From: Sphingomonas yunnanensis
GTDB taxonomy: Bacteria > Pseudomonadota > Alphaproteobacteria > Sphingomonadales > Sphingomonadaceae
Assembly: GCF_019898765.1 (NCBI RefSeq)
Contig: NZ_JAIOKB010000004.1
Span: 310,001 to 374,000, forward strand
Direction of reading: 5' to 3'
DNA length: 64,000 nucleotides
The notes beneath the pieces are model-generated. The model did no database searches, had not been told where the DNA came from, and saw nothing but the letters and a program-made list of their open reading frames with translations. Made by a program: the position numbers and the translations under genes. Below are positions 19,026-30,767 of the stretch, one piece after another. Each line of letters starts with the position of its first letter. The first letter of the stretch is position 1.

Positions 19026-19067
19026 GGTGCGATCTCCCTCTTGTCGCTTGTGCGATCCTGCGGCGCG

Positions 19068-19086
19068 TGGTTAGGTAAAGCAACCA
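19068..19086. promoter_or_regulatory. Small inverted repeat in the VOC-hxlR divergent gap
   Basis: TGGTT at 19068-19072 and AACCA at 19082-19086 form a 5-bp perfect inverted repeat with a 9-bp spacer, directly at the hxlR start codon in a locally AT-richer stretch. Position fits an autoregulatory operator of a dimeric winged-helix protein. Short enough to arise by chance. Confidence 0.25.
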
Positions 19087-19781
19087 TGAAGTTAGAAAAT
19101 GTAACAAAAAGGTCCGTGGCGCGCGAGCGCTGGTACGATGACGCCTGCGGCACCGCGCTGGCGATGGAGCTGCTCGGCGAGCGCTGGGCGTTGCTGATCG
19201 TCCGCGAGCTGTTGTTCGGGCCGCGCCGTTTCACCGAGCTGCGCGCGGGCCTGCCGGGGATCAGCGCCAACGTGCTGACTCAGCGGCTCGAGCGGCTCGC
19301 GTCGACGGCGGTGGTGGAGAAGGTCGAGCTGCCCGGCCGTGCGACCGGCTACGCGCTGACCGAATGGGGCTATGAGACCGAGCCCGCGATCATGACGCTG
19401 GGGCGCTGGGCGGCGCGCTCGCCCGACCACGACCCGACGCTGCCGCTGTCGGCCGCCTCGATGATGATGTCGCTGCGCACGATGGTCGATCCCACGCGCG
19501 CCCACGGTTCGATGACGATCGGCTTCCTGTTCGGACGCGACTCGTTCGTGGCACGGCTCGCCGACGGCGCGCTGCCGATCGAGCGCGCCCCCGCCTTCGG
19601 CGATGCCGTGTTCGACACCGATCCGCAGACCATGGCCGCGATCGTCTACGGCAAGCTGCCGATCACCGCGGCCGAGGCGGCGGGCAGGTTGCGCTTCGGC
19701 GGCGATCGCGCCGCGGCGAAGGCGTTCATCGACCTGTTCCACCTGCCCGCGAAGGCAACCCCGGCCCCGTTGGCGGGTTGA
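19086..19781 (+). CDS. HxlR family transcriptional regulator
   Basis: 231 residues from ATG 19086. N-terminal winged helix of the HxlR type (about residues 14-105): [48 protein letters not shown] region, with a cysteine at residue 19 that is often redox- or electrophile-sensitive in this family. The C-terminal half (about 120-225) is an SCP2-like ligand domain seen in longer HxlR members. Divergent from the VOC gene, which it likely controls. Confidence 0.9.
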   Translation: MKLENVTKRSVARERWYDDACGTALAMELLGERWALLIVRELLFGPRRFTELRAGLPGISANVLTQRLERLASTAVVEKVELPGRATGYALTEWGYETEPAIMTLGRWAARSPDHDPTLPLSAASMMMSLRTMVDPTRAHGSMTIGFLFGRDSFVARLADGALPIERAPAFGDAVFDTDPQTMAAIVYGKLPITAAEAAGRLRFGGDRAAAKAFIDLFHLPAKATPAPLAG

Positions 19782-19839
19782 CGGGGGCGCGTTCCCTTCC
19801 CACTGGAACGGCATCCTCCAGCGAACGGCGTGCCCGCGA

Positions 19840-20844
19840 ATGACCGATCTGCCCAATACCCAGCCCGACAGCCGCGACACGACCATCCTCGACGCGCCCG
19901 ACAAGATGGTCGGCGTGCGCGACCTGTTCGGCATCGACAGCGACATGCAGGTGCCGGCGTTCAGCGAGTCGGACGAGCGCGTCCCCGACCTCGATCCCGC
20001 CTATGTGTTCGACCCGGACACCACGCTCGCGATCGTCGCCGGCTTCGCGCACAACCGCCGCGTGATGGTGCAGGGCTATCACGGCACCGGCAAGTCGAGC
20101 CACATCGAGCAGGTGGCCGCGCGGCTGAAGTGGCCGTGCATCCGCATCAACCTGGACGCGCACATCAGCCGCATCGACCTGGTCGGCCGCGACGCGATCG
20201 TGCTCCGCGACGGCCAGCAGATCACCGAGTTCCGCGAAGGTCTGCTCCCCTGGGCGCTGCAGACGCCGACCGCGCTGGTCTTCGACGAATATGACGCAGG
20301 TCGCCCCGACGTCATGTTCGTGATCCAGCGCGTGCTCGAGACCGAGGGCAAGCTGACCCTGCTCGATCAGAACCGCGTGATCCGGCCCAACCCGTGGTTC
20401 CGCCTGTTCGCGACCGCGAACACGGTCGGGCTCGGCGACACCAGCGGGCTCTACCACGGCACGCAGCAGATCAATCAGGGTCAGATGGACCGCTGGAACG
20501 TGGTCGTCACGCTCAACTATCTGCCGGCCGCGATCGAGGCGAACATCGTGCTCGCCAAGTCGGGCGAGTATGACAAGCCCGAGGGAAAGAAGCTGGTCGA
20601 GAACATGGTGCGCGTCGCCGACCTGACGCGGCGCGGCTTCGTCAACGGCGATATCTCGACCGTGATGAGCCCGCGCACGGTGATCAGCTGGGCGCAGAAC
20701 GCGCTGATCTTCGGCGACGTCGGCTTCTCGTTCCGGCTGTCGTTCCTCAACAAGTGCGACGAGGCCGAGCGTGCCCTGGTCGCCGAATATTACCAGCGCG
20801 TTTTCGGCAAGGACCTGCCGGAGAGCGTCGCGGCGAAGGCGTGA
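19840..20844 (+). CDS. cobS: Cobaltochelatase CobS-like AAA+ ATPase
   Basis: 334 residues. AAA+ motor that with CobT and CobN inserts cobalt into hydrogenobyrinate diamide. Walker [14 protein letters not shown] (near residue 78), Walker [14 protein letters not shown] and sensor [12 protein letters not shown] are present. The N-terminus ([10 protein letters not shown]...[10 protein letters not shown]) matches CobS. CobN is not in the window, so a role in B12 synthesis is likely but not shown here. No clear ribosome-binding site precedes the ATG. Confidence 0.92.
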   Translation: MTDLPNTQPDSRDTTILDAPDKMVGVRDLFGIDSDMQVPAFSESDERVPDLDPAYVFDPDTTLAIVAGFAHNRRVMVQGYHGTGKSSHIEQVAARLKWPCIRINLDAHISRIDLVGRDAIVLRDGQQITEFREGLLPWALQTPTALVFDEYDAGRPDVMFVIQRVLETEGKLTLLDQNRVIRPNPWFRLFATANTVGLGDTSGLYHGTQQINQGQMDRWNVVVTLNYLPAAIEANIVLAKSGEYDKPEGKKLVENMVRVADLTRRGFVNGDISTVMSPRTVISWAQNALIFGDVGFSFRLSFLNKCDEAERALVAEYYQRVFGKDLPESVAAKA

Positions 20845-20845
20845 G

Positions 20846-21149
20846 GTGAGGCGTAGCGAGGCGATCGACCTGCTCCGTGCGTGCGAGCCTGAGCTCCACG
20901 CGCTCGGCATCCGCGCGCTTTCGCTCTTCGGCTCGACCGCGCGCGACGAGGCGGGCGCCGAGTCGGACATCGATCTCGCCGCCGCCCTCGACTATGACAC
21001 CGTGCAAGATGCGGGGCCGTTAGCGCTTCTTCGCGTTGAGCGACGCCGCCGCGGGCATGCTTGGGCGGCGCGTCGATCTCGTCACCGAGCCCGATCGGAA
21101 TCTGGCGCTCCGGGCGGAGATCGACCGAGATCGTGTCCGTGTCTACTAG
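20846..21149 (+). pseudogene. MntA-type nucleotidyltransferase antitoxin, frameshifted
   Basis: From a GTG at 20846 the first 63 codons encode a minimal nucleotidyltransferase with the GSX10DXD motif (GSTARDEAGAESDIDL). Near base 21035 the frame is lost. In the +1 frame the expected C-terminus (LGRRVDLVTEP then [13 protein letters not shown]) follows and ends at the TAG 21147-21149. One extra G, for example at 21035, would explain it. It lies directly before a HEPN partner gene, as in MntA/HepT modules. Either a genuine decay event or a sequencing error. Confidence 0.8.
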
Positions 21150-21480
21150 AGACACGGCCCGTCGCTTGCGCGATATCGTCGACAATGCCGCCCGCATCGA
21201 CGCTCACGTCACTGGGCTCGGCCTTGCGGCGCTCGCTGCCGATGGCAAGACTATCGACGCGTGCGAGCGCTGCCTGGAGCGGATCGCCGAGGCGGTGGTG
21301 AAGCTCGGTGCCGAGCAGTTCGCGACAGTCGCTCCCGATGTGTCATTCGAGCGCGTGCGTGGGCTCGGCAATGTTCTGCGGCGCGCCTATGATGACATCG
21401 ACCTGACCATCCTGTTCGGGCTGGTCCACAATGAAGTGCCCGCGTTGCGCCTGGCGGCGCTCCGCGCGTTGGAGGGCTGA
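21139..21480 (+). CDS. HEPN (DUF86, HepT-like) protein with altered RNase motif
   Basis: 113 residues from GTG 21139 (GTG 21133 also possible), overlapping the tail of the MNT remnant. All-helical DUF86 fold: [18 protein letters not shown] start, [17 protein letters not shown] middle helix, then [15 protein letters not shown]. In intact HepT toxins the RNase motif ends H-x-Y; here the expected histidine is arginine (LRRAY), so RNase activity should be lost. The stop overlaps the cobT start as TGATG, tying it into the cobS-cobT transcript. Confidence 0.82.
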   Translation: MSTRDTARRLRDIVDNAARIDAHVTGLGLAALAADGKTIDACERCLERIAEAVVKLGAEQFATVAPDVSFERVRGLGNVLRRAYDDIDLTILFGLVHNEVPALRLAALRALEG

Positions 21481-23306
21481 TGGCCACCGATACCCCGCTC
21501 GACCGCTTCAAGTCCGTTCTCGGCGGCACCGCGCGCGCTTTGTCCGACGAGGCCGAGGTGGAGCTCGCCTTCACCGCCGACACGCCGGCGCAGTCGGGCA
21601 AACACCTGCGCGTGCCGATGCCGGCGCGCACCTTGCCCGCCGACCAGGTCGCCGAGGCGCGTGGCTTCGCCGATTCGTTCGCGCTGCGGCTGCGCCATCA
21701 CGACATCGCACTTCACGCGCGCGGCGCGCCCGACGATGCCACCGCGCGCGGTGTCTACGACGCGATCGAGGACGCGCGAGTCGAGGCGCTCGGCAGCCGC
21801 GGCTATCAGGGGATCACCGCCAACCTCGCCACCGCGCTCGACGCGCGCCTGCGCGCTGATCCGATCCTGCGTGCGCGCAACCGCAGCGAGGTGCCACTCG
21901 CCACCGCGCTGGGGCTGATGGTGCGCGAGGCGCTCACCGGCGAGCGCCCGCCCGCCGCGACCGAGCCGGGCCTCGCGCTGGTGCGCGAATGGGTCGAGGA
22001 GCGCGCTGACCTCGCCGCGCTCGGGCTCGCGCTGGACGACCAGCGCGCCTTCCAGGGGCTCGCGCGCAAGCTGCTCGAGGACCTCGAGTTGGTCGAGGGG
22101 GAGCGCACGCCCGAGGAGAGCGACGAGGGCGGCGACGAGGAAGAGGGCGAGGAGGGGCAGGACACCGACCAGCCGGACGAGGGCGACGCCGAGGGCAGCG
22201 AGGGCGAGTCCGAGGTTGAGGCGCGCGGCCAGCAGCGCGACGACGAGTCGAGCGAGGGCGAGAGCGAGCAGCTCGAGGGCGACGATCTCGACGACGACGC
22301 CGAGGGTGAGCCTGGCGACGATGGCGAGGAGGGGATGCAACCGGTCCGCCCCAACCGTCCCACCGCCGACCTCGGCCCTGACTTCGACTATCGCGTGTGG
22401 ACGACGCAGTACGACGAGGTGATCGCCGCGACCGACCTGTGCGACAGTGACGAGCTGGCGCGGCTGCGCGGCTACCTCGACCAGCAGCTGGTGCACCTTC
22501 AGTCGGCGGTGTCGCGCCTGGCCAACCGCTTGCAGCGCCGGCTGATGGCGCAGCAGTCGCGCTCGTGGGACTTCGACCAGGACGAGGGATTGCTCGACGC
22601 CGCGCGGCTGGCGCGCGTGGTGGTCAACCCTACCCAGTCACTGAGCTACAAGGTCGAGCGCGACACCGAGTTCCGCGACACGGTGGTGACGCTGCTGATC
22701 GACAATTCGGGCTCGATGCGCGGCCGCCCGATCTCGATCGCGGCGATCAGCGCCGACATCCTGGCGCGCACGCTCGAGCGCTGCGGCGTCAAGACCGAGA
22801 TCCTCGGCTTCACCACGCGCGCCTGGAAGGGCGGGCAGAGCCGCGAGACCTGGCTCGCCGCGGGTCGGCCGCCGCAGCCCGGTCGGCTCAACGACGTACG
22901 CCACATCGTCTACAAGAAGGCCGACGAGCCCTGGCGGCGCGCGCGCAACGCGCTCGGGCTGATGATGCGCGAGGGGCTGCTCAAGGAGAATATTGACGGC
23001 GAGGCGCTGCTCTGGGCGCACGCGCGCATGTTGGCGCGGCCGGAGGAGCGGCGCATCCTGATGGTGATCTCGGACGGCGCGCCCGTCGACGATTCGACGC
23101 TGAGCGTCAACACCGGCTCCTACCTCGAGCGGCATCTGCGACAGGTGATCGGCTGGATCGAGAAGAAGTCATCGGTCGAGCTGGTCGCGATCGGCATCGG
23201 CCACGACGTCACGCGCTATTACAGCCGCGCGGTGACGATCATGGACGCGGAGCAGCTCGGCGGCACGATCATCGAGCAGCTCGCCGCGCTGTTCGACGCC
23301 GAGTGA
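21480..23306 (+). CDS. cobT: Cobaltochelatase CobT-like protein with C-terminal VWA domain
   Basis: 608 residues. N-terminal domain (about 1-200), then a long strongly acidic Glu/Asp/Gly stretch (about 207-285), and a C-terminal von Willebrand factor A domain whose MIDAS is [13 protein letters not shown] (near residue 404), followed by [14 protein letters not shown]. This is the CobT architecture that pairs with the CobS ATPase in a chelatase motor. cobS lies upstream with the MNT/HEPN pair in between. The stop overlaps the next gene as GTGA. Confidence 0.92.
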   Translation: MATDTPLDRFKSVLGGTARALSDEAEVELAFTADTPAQSGKHLRVPMPARTLPADQVAEARGFADSFALRLRHHDIALHARGAPDDATARGVYDAIEDARVEALGSRGYQGITANLATALDARLRADPILRARNRSEVPLATALGLMVREALTGERPPAATEPGLALVREWVEERADLAALGLALDDQRAFQGLARKLLEDLELVEGERTPEESDEGGDEEEGEEGQDTDQPDEGDAEGSEGESEVEARGQQRDDESSEGESEQLEGDDLDDDAEGEPGDDGEEGMQPVRPNRPTADLGPDFDYRVWTTQYDEVIAATDLCDSDELARLRGYLDQQLVHLQSAVSRLANRLQRRLMAQQSRSWDFDQDEGLLDAARLARVVVNPTQSLSYKVERDTEFRDTVVTLLIDNSGSMRGRPISIAAISADILARTLERCGVKTEILGFTTRAWKGGQSRETWLAAGRPPQPGRLNDVRHIVYKKADEPWRRARNALGLMMREGLLKENIDGEALLWAHARMLARPEERRILMVISDGAPVDDSTLSVNTGSYLERHLRQVIGWIEKKSSVELVAIGIGHDVTRYYSRAVTIMDAEQLGGTIIEQLAALFDAE

Positions 23307-23563
23307 TCGCGGCGCCGCCGGGCGGCTTCGTCGGCCCGGTCAAACGCTCGATCACGATCGCGGGGCATCAGACCTCGATCAGCCTCGAGCCGGTGTTCTG
23401 GGTGGCCCTGGAGCACGCCGCGACGGCGCGCCGGCTGCCGCTCTCGGCGCTGGTGGCGCAGGTGGACGCGCTGCGCGTGAGCGACCCGGCGCCGGCGAAC
23501 CTCGCGAGCGCACTGCGGACGTGGCTGATGGCGGAGGCGGGAGGCAGCGAGCGACGCGAGTGA
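23303..23563 (+). CDS. Ribbon-helix-helix domain protein (RHH_4 type)
   Basis: 86 residues, GTG start at 23303 overlapping the cobT stop. The core [20 protein letters not shown] followed by a helix and [12 protein letters not shown] matches the RHH_4 domain of small alphaproteobacterial proteins, with a possible DNA-binding beta strand at KRSITI. Role unknown; its coupling to cobT is probably positional. Confidence 0.82.
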   Translation: MIAAPPGGFVGPVKRSITIAGHQTSISLEPVFWVALEHAATARRLPLSALVAQVDALRVSDPAPANLASALRTWLMAEAGGSERRE

Positions 23564-23581
23564 GCGCGGCGGCGCGGTATC

Positions 23582-24001
23582 TCAGGTGTTCAGCCACTTG
23601 CTCATCAGCACGCGCGGCATGTCCTCGTAGCCGAGCTTCTCGTAGAAAGGCAGGACCGCGGCGTTGGCCGGGCGCACCATCAGCTGCACCTTGACGACGC
23701 CGCGACCGCGCAGCCAAGCTTCGCCGGCCGAGACGATGCTGCTGCCCAACCCTTCGCCGCGGCGCTCGAGCGCGCACGCGACATAATAGAGCCACCCGCG
23801 ATGACCGTCGTGGCCGACCATCGCGCTCGCGACGATCTGCTCGTCCACGAACGCGACCAGCACCGTCGAGGCAGGTCCGGCGACGGCGAAGAGAAAGTCT
23901 GCGGTTGGATCGTTGTGAGGTGCGACCAGCCCGCAGGCGCGCCAGAGCGCGATGACCTGGTGCTCGTCCTCTGCCGTGGCGTCGCGGATGGAGAAGGGCA
24001 T
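23582..24001 (-). CDS. GNAT family N-acetyltransferase
   Basis: 139 residues from ATG 24001 (MPFSIRDATAEDEHQV). Single GNAT fold: the acetyl-CoA loop is ERRGEGLGSSIVSAGEAWL, and the C-terminal NAAVLPFYEKLGYED is typical of YpeA/RimI-like acetyltransferases. Substrate unknown. Convergent with the RHH gene, 18 bp away. Confidence 0.88.
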   Translation of the reverse strand: MPFSIRDATAEDEHQVIALWRACGLVAPHNDPTADFLFAVAGPASTVLVAFVDEQIVASAMVGHDGHRGWLYYVACALERRGEGLGSSIVSAGEAWLRGRGVVKVQLMVRPANAAVLPFYEKLGYEDMPRVLMSKWLNT

Positions 24002-24036
24002 CGCCACCGACTAGCGCCTGATCCATCGAAGCTGAA

Positions 24037-24117
24037 GCGTGCTCCGGCGAACGCCGGAGCCCAGGGCCGCGAGGATAGCGATCGCGACACGGGGCTCCTG
24101 CTTCCGCAGGAGCACGC
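24037..24117. repeat. Inverted palindrome pair upstream of 6S RNA
   Basis: A hairpin CTCCGGC/GCCGGAG at 24042-24059 with CCCAGGG tail faces an inverted hairpin CTCCTGC/GCAGGAG at 24095-24112. It is the CTCC-stem variant of the intergenic palindrome family, also found at 45926-46007. Confidence 0.7.
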
Positions 24118-24129
24118 TCACGTTCAAAC

Positions 24130-24291
24130 GTGGCGGATCGGGCAAGACTTTGGCCCAGCGCGCCTGTCCCCCGAGCGACGGGGATCCTTGAAGCCGCCCG
24201 CTTGCCAGCGCGACCGTCTGCGCCTAAGGCGCGCGCATTCGCAAGGACCCGGTGAGAACCCGGGTGGCTCTTCCGGCCGCCGATCCGCCGG
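24130..24291 (+). ncRNA. ssrS: 6S RNA (RNA polymerase regulator)
   Basis: About 160 bases able to fold into the 6S layout. The closing stem GGCGGATCGG (24132-24141) pairs perfectly with CCGATCCGCC (24280-24289). A long terminal hairpin is closed by CTTGC/GCAAG (24211-24215 with about 24240-24244) and capped by TGCGCC-TAA-GGCGCG. The 5' strand of the central bubble has GCCTGTCCCCCGAGC, closely like the CAGTCCCCTGAGC of E. coli 6S, and the 3' side has the matching hairpin CCCGGTGAGAACCCGGG and CCGGCCGCC. 6S RNA binds the sigma-70 holoenzyme by mimicking an open promoter. Ends are approximate. Confidence 0.85.
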
Positions 24292-24356
24292 ACAACACAA
24301 CGCACTGACTTAGACGCGCCCGAGCTGGCGCCGCGTGCCCCGTTGTGGATATTCCA

Positions 24357-25847
24357 ATGACCTCCGCATTCTTCACCTATCGCCGCCAGTGGTTCACCGA
24401 CGGCGCCGCCGCCCGCCGAGAGGTGCTCGCGGGCATCGTCGTCGCGCTCGCGCTCATCCCCGAGGCGATCGGCTTCTCGATCATCGCCGGCGTCGATCCG
24501 CGCGTCGGGCTCTATGCCTCGGTCGCGATCGCGATGACGATCGCGCTGATCGGCGGCCGGCCCGGCATGATCTCCGCCGCCACCGCCGCGGTGGCGGTCG
24601 TCGTCGGGCCGCTGGTGCGCACGCATGGCGTAGACTATCTGTTCGCCGCGACGATCCTAATGGGGCTGATCCAGGCGGCCGCCGGCCTGCTACGGCTCGA
24701 CCTCGTGATGCAGTTCGTCTCGCGCTCGGTCATCACCGGCTTCGTCAATGCGCTCGCCATCCTGATCTTCCTCGCACAGCTGCCGCAGCTCACCGGGGTG
24801 AGCTGGGTGAGCTACGCGCTGGTCGCGGGTGGCCTAGCGATCATCTACGGGCTGCCGCGTCTGACGCGCGCGGTGCCGTCTCCGCTGATCGCGATCCTCG
24901 TGCTCAGCGCGATCAGCGTGGTGCTCGGCCTTCAGGTCAACACCGTCGGTGACATGGGCCGGCTGCCCGAGGGGCTGCCCAGCCTCGCGTTGCCGCAGGT
25001 GCCGGTCACGCTCGAGACACTGCGGATCATCCTGCCCTACTCGCTGACCATGGCCGCGGTCGGTCTGCTCGAGTCGCTGCTGACCGCGCAGATCGTCGAC
25101 GACATGACCGATAGCGAGAGCGACAAGCGCCGCGAGTGCGCGGGGCAGGGCGGCGCGAATATCGTCGCCGCACTGCTCGGCGGCATGGGGGGCTGCGCGA
25201 TGATCGGCCAGTCGGTGATCAACGTCACCTCGGGCGGACGCGGGCGATTGTCGACCTTCACCGCGGGCGCCTTTCTCTTGTTCCTGCTCGCGGTGCTCGG
25301 GCCGTGGGTCGGGCGCGTGCCGATGCCGGCGCTGGTCGCGGTGATGATCATGGTGTCGATCGGCACGTTCAGCTGGAACTCGATCGCCAACCTCCGCCGC
25401 CACCCGCCGACGTCGTCGGCGGTGATGCTGGTGACGGTCGTCGCGGTGGTGGCGACGCGCGACCTCTCGCTCGGCGTGCTCGCGGGCGTGCTGCTGTCCG
25501 GCCTCTTCTTCGCGGGCAAGGTGCAGCGGCTGTTCGCCGTCGAGCGCGTCGCGAGGGGCGAGCGGGCGATCTATCGCGTGACGGGCGCGATCTTCTTCGC
25601 CACGGTCGAGCGCTTCACCCGCGCCTTCCAGGCGGCGAACGGCGTGCGGCACGTCACGATCGACGTGGAGCGGGCGCATTTCTGGGACATCTCGGGGGTT
25701 GCCGCGCTCGATAAGGTGGTGACGCGACTACGGCGCGACGGGTGCATCGTGGAGGTGATCGGCTATAACCGCGCGAGTGCCGACCTGGTCGACCGGTTCG
25801 CGCTGCACGACAAGACCGGCGTGGAGATGGGGGTCGCGCCGCACTGA
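24357..25847 (+). CDS. SulP family anion transporter with STAS domain
   Basis: About 496 residues. Multi-pass membrane domain of the SulP type (first segment [20 protein letters not shown], then [10 protein letters not shown] and further helices to about residue 395), followed by a cytoplasmic STAS domain (about 405-490, containing [18 protein letters not shown]). Transports sulfate, bicarbonate or a related anion; specificity is not predictable. ATG 24357 is preferred; GTG 24345 is also in frame. Neither has a clear ribosome-binding site. It starts 66 bp after the 6S RNA. Confidence 0.88.
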   Translation: MTSAFFTYRRQWFTDGAAARREVLAGIVVALALIPEAIGFSIIAGVDPRVGLYASVAIAMTIALIGGRPGMISAATAAVAVVVGPLVRTHGVDYLFAATILMGLIQAAAGLLRLDLVMQFVSRSVITGFVNALAILIFLAQLPQLTGVSWVSYALVAGGLAIIYGLPRLTRAVPSPLIAILVLSAISVVLGLQVNTVGDMGRLPEGLPSLALPQVPVTLETLRIILPYSLTMAAVGLLESLLTAQIVDDMTDSESDKRRECAGQGGANIVAALLGGMGGCAMIGQSVINVTSGGRGRLSTFTAGAFLLFLLAVLGPWVGRVPMPALVAVMIMVSIGTFSWNSIANLRRHPPTSSAVMLVTVVAVVATRDLSLGVLAGVLLSGLFFAGKVQRLFAVERVARGERAIYRVTGAIFFATVERFTRAFQAANGVRHVTIDVERAHFWDISGVAALDKVVTRLRRDGCIVEVIGYNRASADLVDRFALHDKTGVEMGVAPH

Positions 25848-25887
25848 AGGTGCGGCGTACCGCGCGTGGGCGAGCGCCGGCGCCCGA

Positions 25888-28074
<2,187 letters not shown>

Positions 28075-28099
28075 GCCGCTGATATGGGCGCGGGAAGGG

Positions 28100-28268
28100 G
28101 CGGGGGAAAGGGTGTGCGGAGAGCGAAGATCCTCCCCGCTCGCGGGGAGAGGGACCGCCAGCCGCAGGCCGGTGGGGGAAGGGCTCTTGACCAACGGGCG
28201 GCTCGTATGTGGAAGCCCCCCTCCACCGCTCGGTCAAGCGAGCGGTCCCCCTCCCGTGCCGGGGAGGA
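28100..28268. repeat. GC-rich intergenic repeats of a second family upstream of uvrB
   Basis: The 265-bp gap between uvrB and the next rightward gene holds two hairpin units: CTCCCCGCTCGCGGGGAG at 28134-28151 followed by a CCGCCAGCCGCAGGC stretch, and ACCGCTCG/CGAGCGGT at 28234-28253 flanked by CCCTCC and CCCCCTCC. The stem sequences differ from the CCCCGGC family. They separate divergent genes, so the uvrB promoter must lie within or beside them. Confidence 0.55.
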
Positions 28269-28339
28269 CTTTGCTGCTCCTCTTGCTTACACGCCATTAT
28301 CTAGCTACTGCGAGTCAGTCGCAGAAAAAAGAGGTGACG

Positions 28340-28777
28340 ATGTACCGCTTCCTCGACCGGCCACTCGACCAACTCGACGAGCACCTCCACTTCCTCGTCA
28401 GCGCGATGCGGCACTGGACGATGGTGACGCGCGGCGGTCGTTGCGCCTGCCGCGCGCTGGCGCCGGCCTTCGCCTGGCGCGGGGTGAGCGCGGCGCTGCC
28501 CGACTTTGCCGCGGCGATGGCGGCGTTCGATCGCGAGGGAAAGCGCTGGCTGCGGTTCGGCGCCGCCACCGCGCGCACGGTGGGCGACGACGAGGCGGTG
28601 CTGCTGGCGCTGGTCGACTCGGCGATGCGCGGCGAGCGCGACGCCGCGAGGCGGATCGCTGCGACGCTCGTGACCGAGCCCGCGCTGGCGCGGACCCTCA
28701 CCGCGATCGAGTGGGTAGCGCTACGCTTTCTCCAGGTGCCGCTGGCACATCGCGACGGCGCGCCGAGACAAGCCTGA
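28340..28777 (+). CDS. Uncharacterised 145-residue protein
   Basis: ATG 28340 preceded by a good GAGGTG ribosome-binding site. Soluble and mostly helical, no signal peptide; the N-terminus is MYRFLDRPLDQLDEHLHFLV and a double Cys (GGRCACRALAPAF) follows near residue 35. Codon use fits the neighbours. It precedes the ferredoxin reductase gene by 99 bp in the same direction. I do not recognise the family. Confidence 0.7.
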   Translation: MYRFLDRPLDQLDEHLHFLVSAMRHWTMVTRGGRCACRALAPAFAWRGVSAALPDFAAAMAAFDREGKRWLRFGAATARTVGDDEAVLLALVDSAMRGERDAARRIAATLVTEPALARTLTAIEWVALRFLQVPLAHRDGAPRQA

Positions 28778-28876
28778 CCGCGCGCGCTCCAAGCCGGGCT
28801 ATGGTTGACCCTGCGCGCCCCGCGCCATAATGCGCCCCATTCGCACGACATTCCCCGTTCTCAGACCGGATCGCCG

Positions 28877-29707
28877 ATGACCGACCTCCGCGCGCCAGTG
28901 CTCATTCCCGAATCCACCGCCTTCCACAGCGTCGCGGTCACCTGGGTGCGTCACTGGAACGAGCATCTGTTCAGCTTCGCGGTCGAACGCCCCGCCTCGT
29001 TCCGCTTCCGCTCGGGCGAGTTCGTGATGATCGGCCTGCCCGGACTGGAAGGCGCCGACGGCAAGGCCGCCAAGCCGGTGATGCGTGCCTATTCGATCGC
29101 CAGCCCGGCCTGGGCCGAGGAGCTCGAGTTCCTGTCGATCAAGGTGCCCGAGGGGCCGCTGACCGGGCGGTTGCAGCAGGTCGAGGCGGGTGACCAGGTC
29201 TATCTCGGCAAGAAGCCGACCGGCACGTTGGTGCTCGACGCTCTGCTCGGCGGGCGGCGGCTGTTCCTGCTCTCGACCGGTACCGGGCTGGCGCCCTTCC
29301 TGAGTGTGGCGCGCGACCCCGACGTCTACGAGCGGTTCGACGAGGTGGTGGTGGTGCACGGCGTCCGCCGCGTCGACGACCTCGCCTGGCGCGAGATGCT
29401 GGAGGCACGGTTGGCGGAGGACCCGCTGGTGTCGGAGCAGGCGGCGACGCAGTTCCGCTACCTGCCGACCGTGACGCGCGAGGATTTCCCGGTACAGGCG
29501 CGTATCCCCGCGCTGATCGAGGACGGGCGCCTGTTCGACGGGCTGGGCGGCGAGGCCAAGTTCGATCCGGAGAACGACCGCGTGATGCTGTGCGGCTCGA
29601 CTGCGATGATCCGCGAGGTCGCGAGCATGCTCGAGCACCGCGGGCTGGTCGAGGGCTCGAACGCCAACCCGGGCCAGTTCGTGATCGAGCGCGCCTTCGT
29701 CGACTGA
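28877..29707 (+). CDS. fpr: Ferredoxin--NADP reductase
   Basis: 276 residues. FAD enzyme moving electrons between NADPH and ferredoxin or flavodoxin. FAD-binding beta barrel with RAYSIASPAW (the RxYS motif, about residues 75-84), NADP-binding domain with LLSTGTGLAPFLSV, and C-terminal VMLCGSTAM. The end ...QFVIERAFVD is the bacterial Fpr-type C-terminus. Start ATG 28877 chosen from homologous N-termini (MTDLRAPVLIPESTAF). Confidence 0.92.
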   Translation: MTDLRAPVLIPESTAFHSVAVTWVRHWNEHLFSFAVERPASFRFRSGEFVMIGLPGLEGADGKAAKPVMRAYSIASPAWAEELEFLSIKVPEGPLTGRLQQVEAGDQVYLGKKPTGTLVLDALLGGRRLFLLSTGTGLAPFLSVARDPDVYERFDEVVVVHGVRRVDDLAWREMLEARLAEDPLVSEQAATQFRYLPTVTREDFPVQARIPALIEDGRLFDGLGGEAKFDPENDRVMLCGSTAMIREVASMLEHRGLVEGSNANPGQFVIERAFVD

Positions 29708-29764
29708 GGCAGTGAGACGGCCCAGGATCAGACACTAGGTCATGTCCGCTGCCTTTCTTCCTGC

Positions 29765-29858
29765 CGTCATCCCGGACTTGGTCCGGGATCCACCGTTCCG
29801 CACAACTGCCGCCGGCGAATGCGTGGACGAGTGGACCCCGGCCTTCGCCGGGGTGACG
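29765..29858. repeat. Inverted palindrome pair downstream of fpr
   Basis: The left unit has the hairpin CCCGGAC/GTCCGGG (29771-29787); the right unit has ACCCCGGCCTTCGCCGGGGT (29835-29854), the CCCCGGC family stem. The two arms are of different stem types but retain the facing orientation. The 270-bp gap between fpr and the aldolase gene has no other content I can name. Confidence 0.6.
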
Positions 29859-29977
29859 GCAAGGAGTGGAAGGTCCGGCGGATGGAGCGGACGGCCACGC
29901 TCTTCCTTCGTACCACCGCCCGCTGGCGACTCCGCCGCGCTTCCTCTACGCTCGGGCGATAATAGAGGAGAGAGGCG

Positions 29978-30748
29978 ATGGCGACGCTCGCGTCGGTGGA
30001 CACTGCGGCCTATGCGCCCGGCGAGTGGGAGGCGCGGGTCGATCTCGCCGCCGCCTACCGGCTGGTCGCGCTGTACGGCTGGGACGACCTGATCTTCACC
30101 CATCTGTCGGCGCGCGTGCCGGGGCCCGAGCACCATTTCCTGATCAACCCGTACGACATGATGTTCGAGGAGATCACCGCCTCGACCCTGGTCAAGATCG
30201 ACGCCGACGGGCAACCGGTCGGGCGCTCGGACCATCCGGTCAATCCGGCGGGCTTCACCATCCACTCCGCGATCCACATGGCGCGCGACGACGCGCACGC
30301 GGTCATGCACCTCCACACGCCGCACGGCCAGGCGGTGTCGGCGATGGCGTGCGGGCTGCTGCCGCACACCCAGACCGCGATGATCGCGAGCCACGACGTC
30401 GCCTACCACGACTATGAGGGCATCGCGACCGACCTCGCCGAGCGTGAGCGGCTGGTCGCCGATCTCGGCACCAAGAACGCGATGATCCTGCGCAATCACG
30501 GCACGCTCGCCGTCGGCCAATCGGTCGCGGCGTGTTTCCTGCGGCTCTACTTCCTCGAGCGCGCGTGTCAGGCGCAGGTGCACATGCTCGCGGCGGGCCG
30601 TGACGGGCTCAACCCGCCGCCCGACGGCGTCGAGGAGAAGGTCGCGCACCAGGCAAGCCCGGCGGGGATGGGGATGGTGGCGCAGGCGCTCGCCTGGCCG
30701 GCGCTGCTGCGCAAGCTCGACCGGGTGAGCCCAGGGTACAGCGAGTAG
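29978..30748 (+). CDS. Class II aldolase/adducin family protein
   Basis: 256 residues. Zinc-dependent aldolase fold: GWDDLIFTHLSARVPG and FLINPYDMMFEEITAS near the N-terminus, metal-binding HLHTPHG near residue 109 and LRNHGTLAVG near residue 170. The group includes fuculose-phosphate aldolase-like and adducin-like proteins; the substrate cannot be told. An AGAGGCG ribosome-binding site precedes the ATG. Confidence 0.87.
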   Translation: MATLASVDTAAYAPGEWEARVDLAAAYRLVALYGWDDLIFTHLSARVPGPEHHFLINPYDMMFEEITASTLVKIDADGQPVGRSDHPVNPAGFTIHSAIHMARDDAHAVMHLHTPHGQAVSAMACGLLPHTQTAMIASHDVAYHDYEGIATDLAERERLVADLGTKNAMILRNHGTLAVGQSVAACFLRLYFLERACQAQVHMLAAGRDGLNPPPDGVEEKVAHQASPAGMGMVAQALAWPALLRKLDRVSPGYSE

Positions 30749-30767
30749 CGGCCTGAGCTTCAAGCGA

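Noticed and set aside
19782..19839. Cobalamin riboswitch upstream of cobS
   Set aside because: The 58-bp gap is too short and has no B12-box-like sequence.
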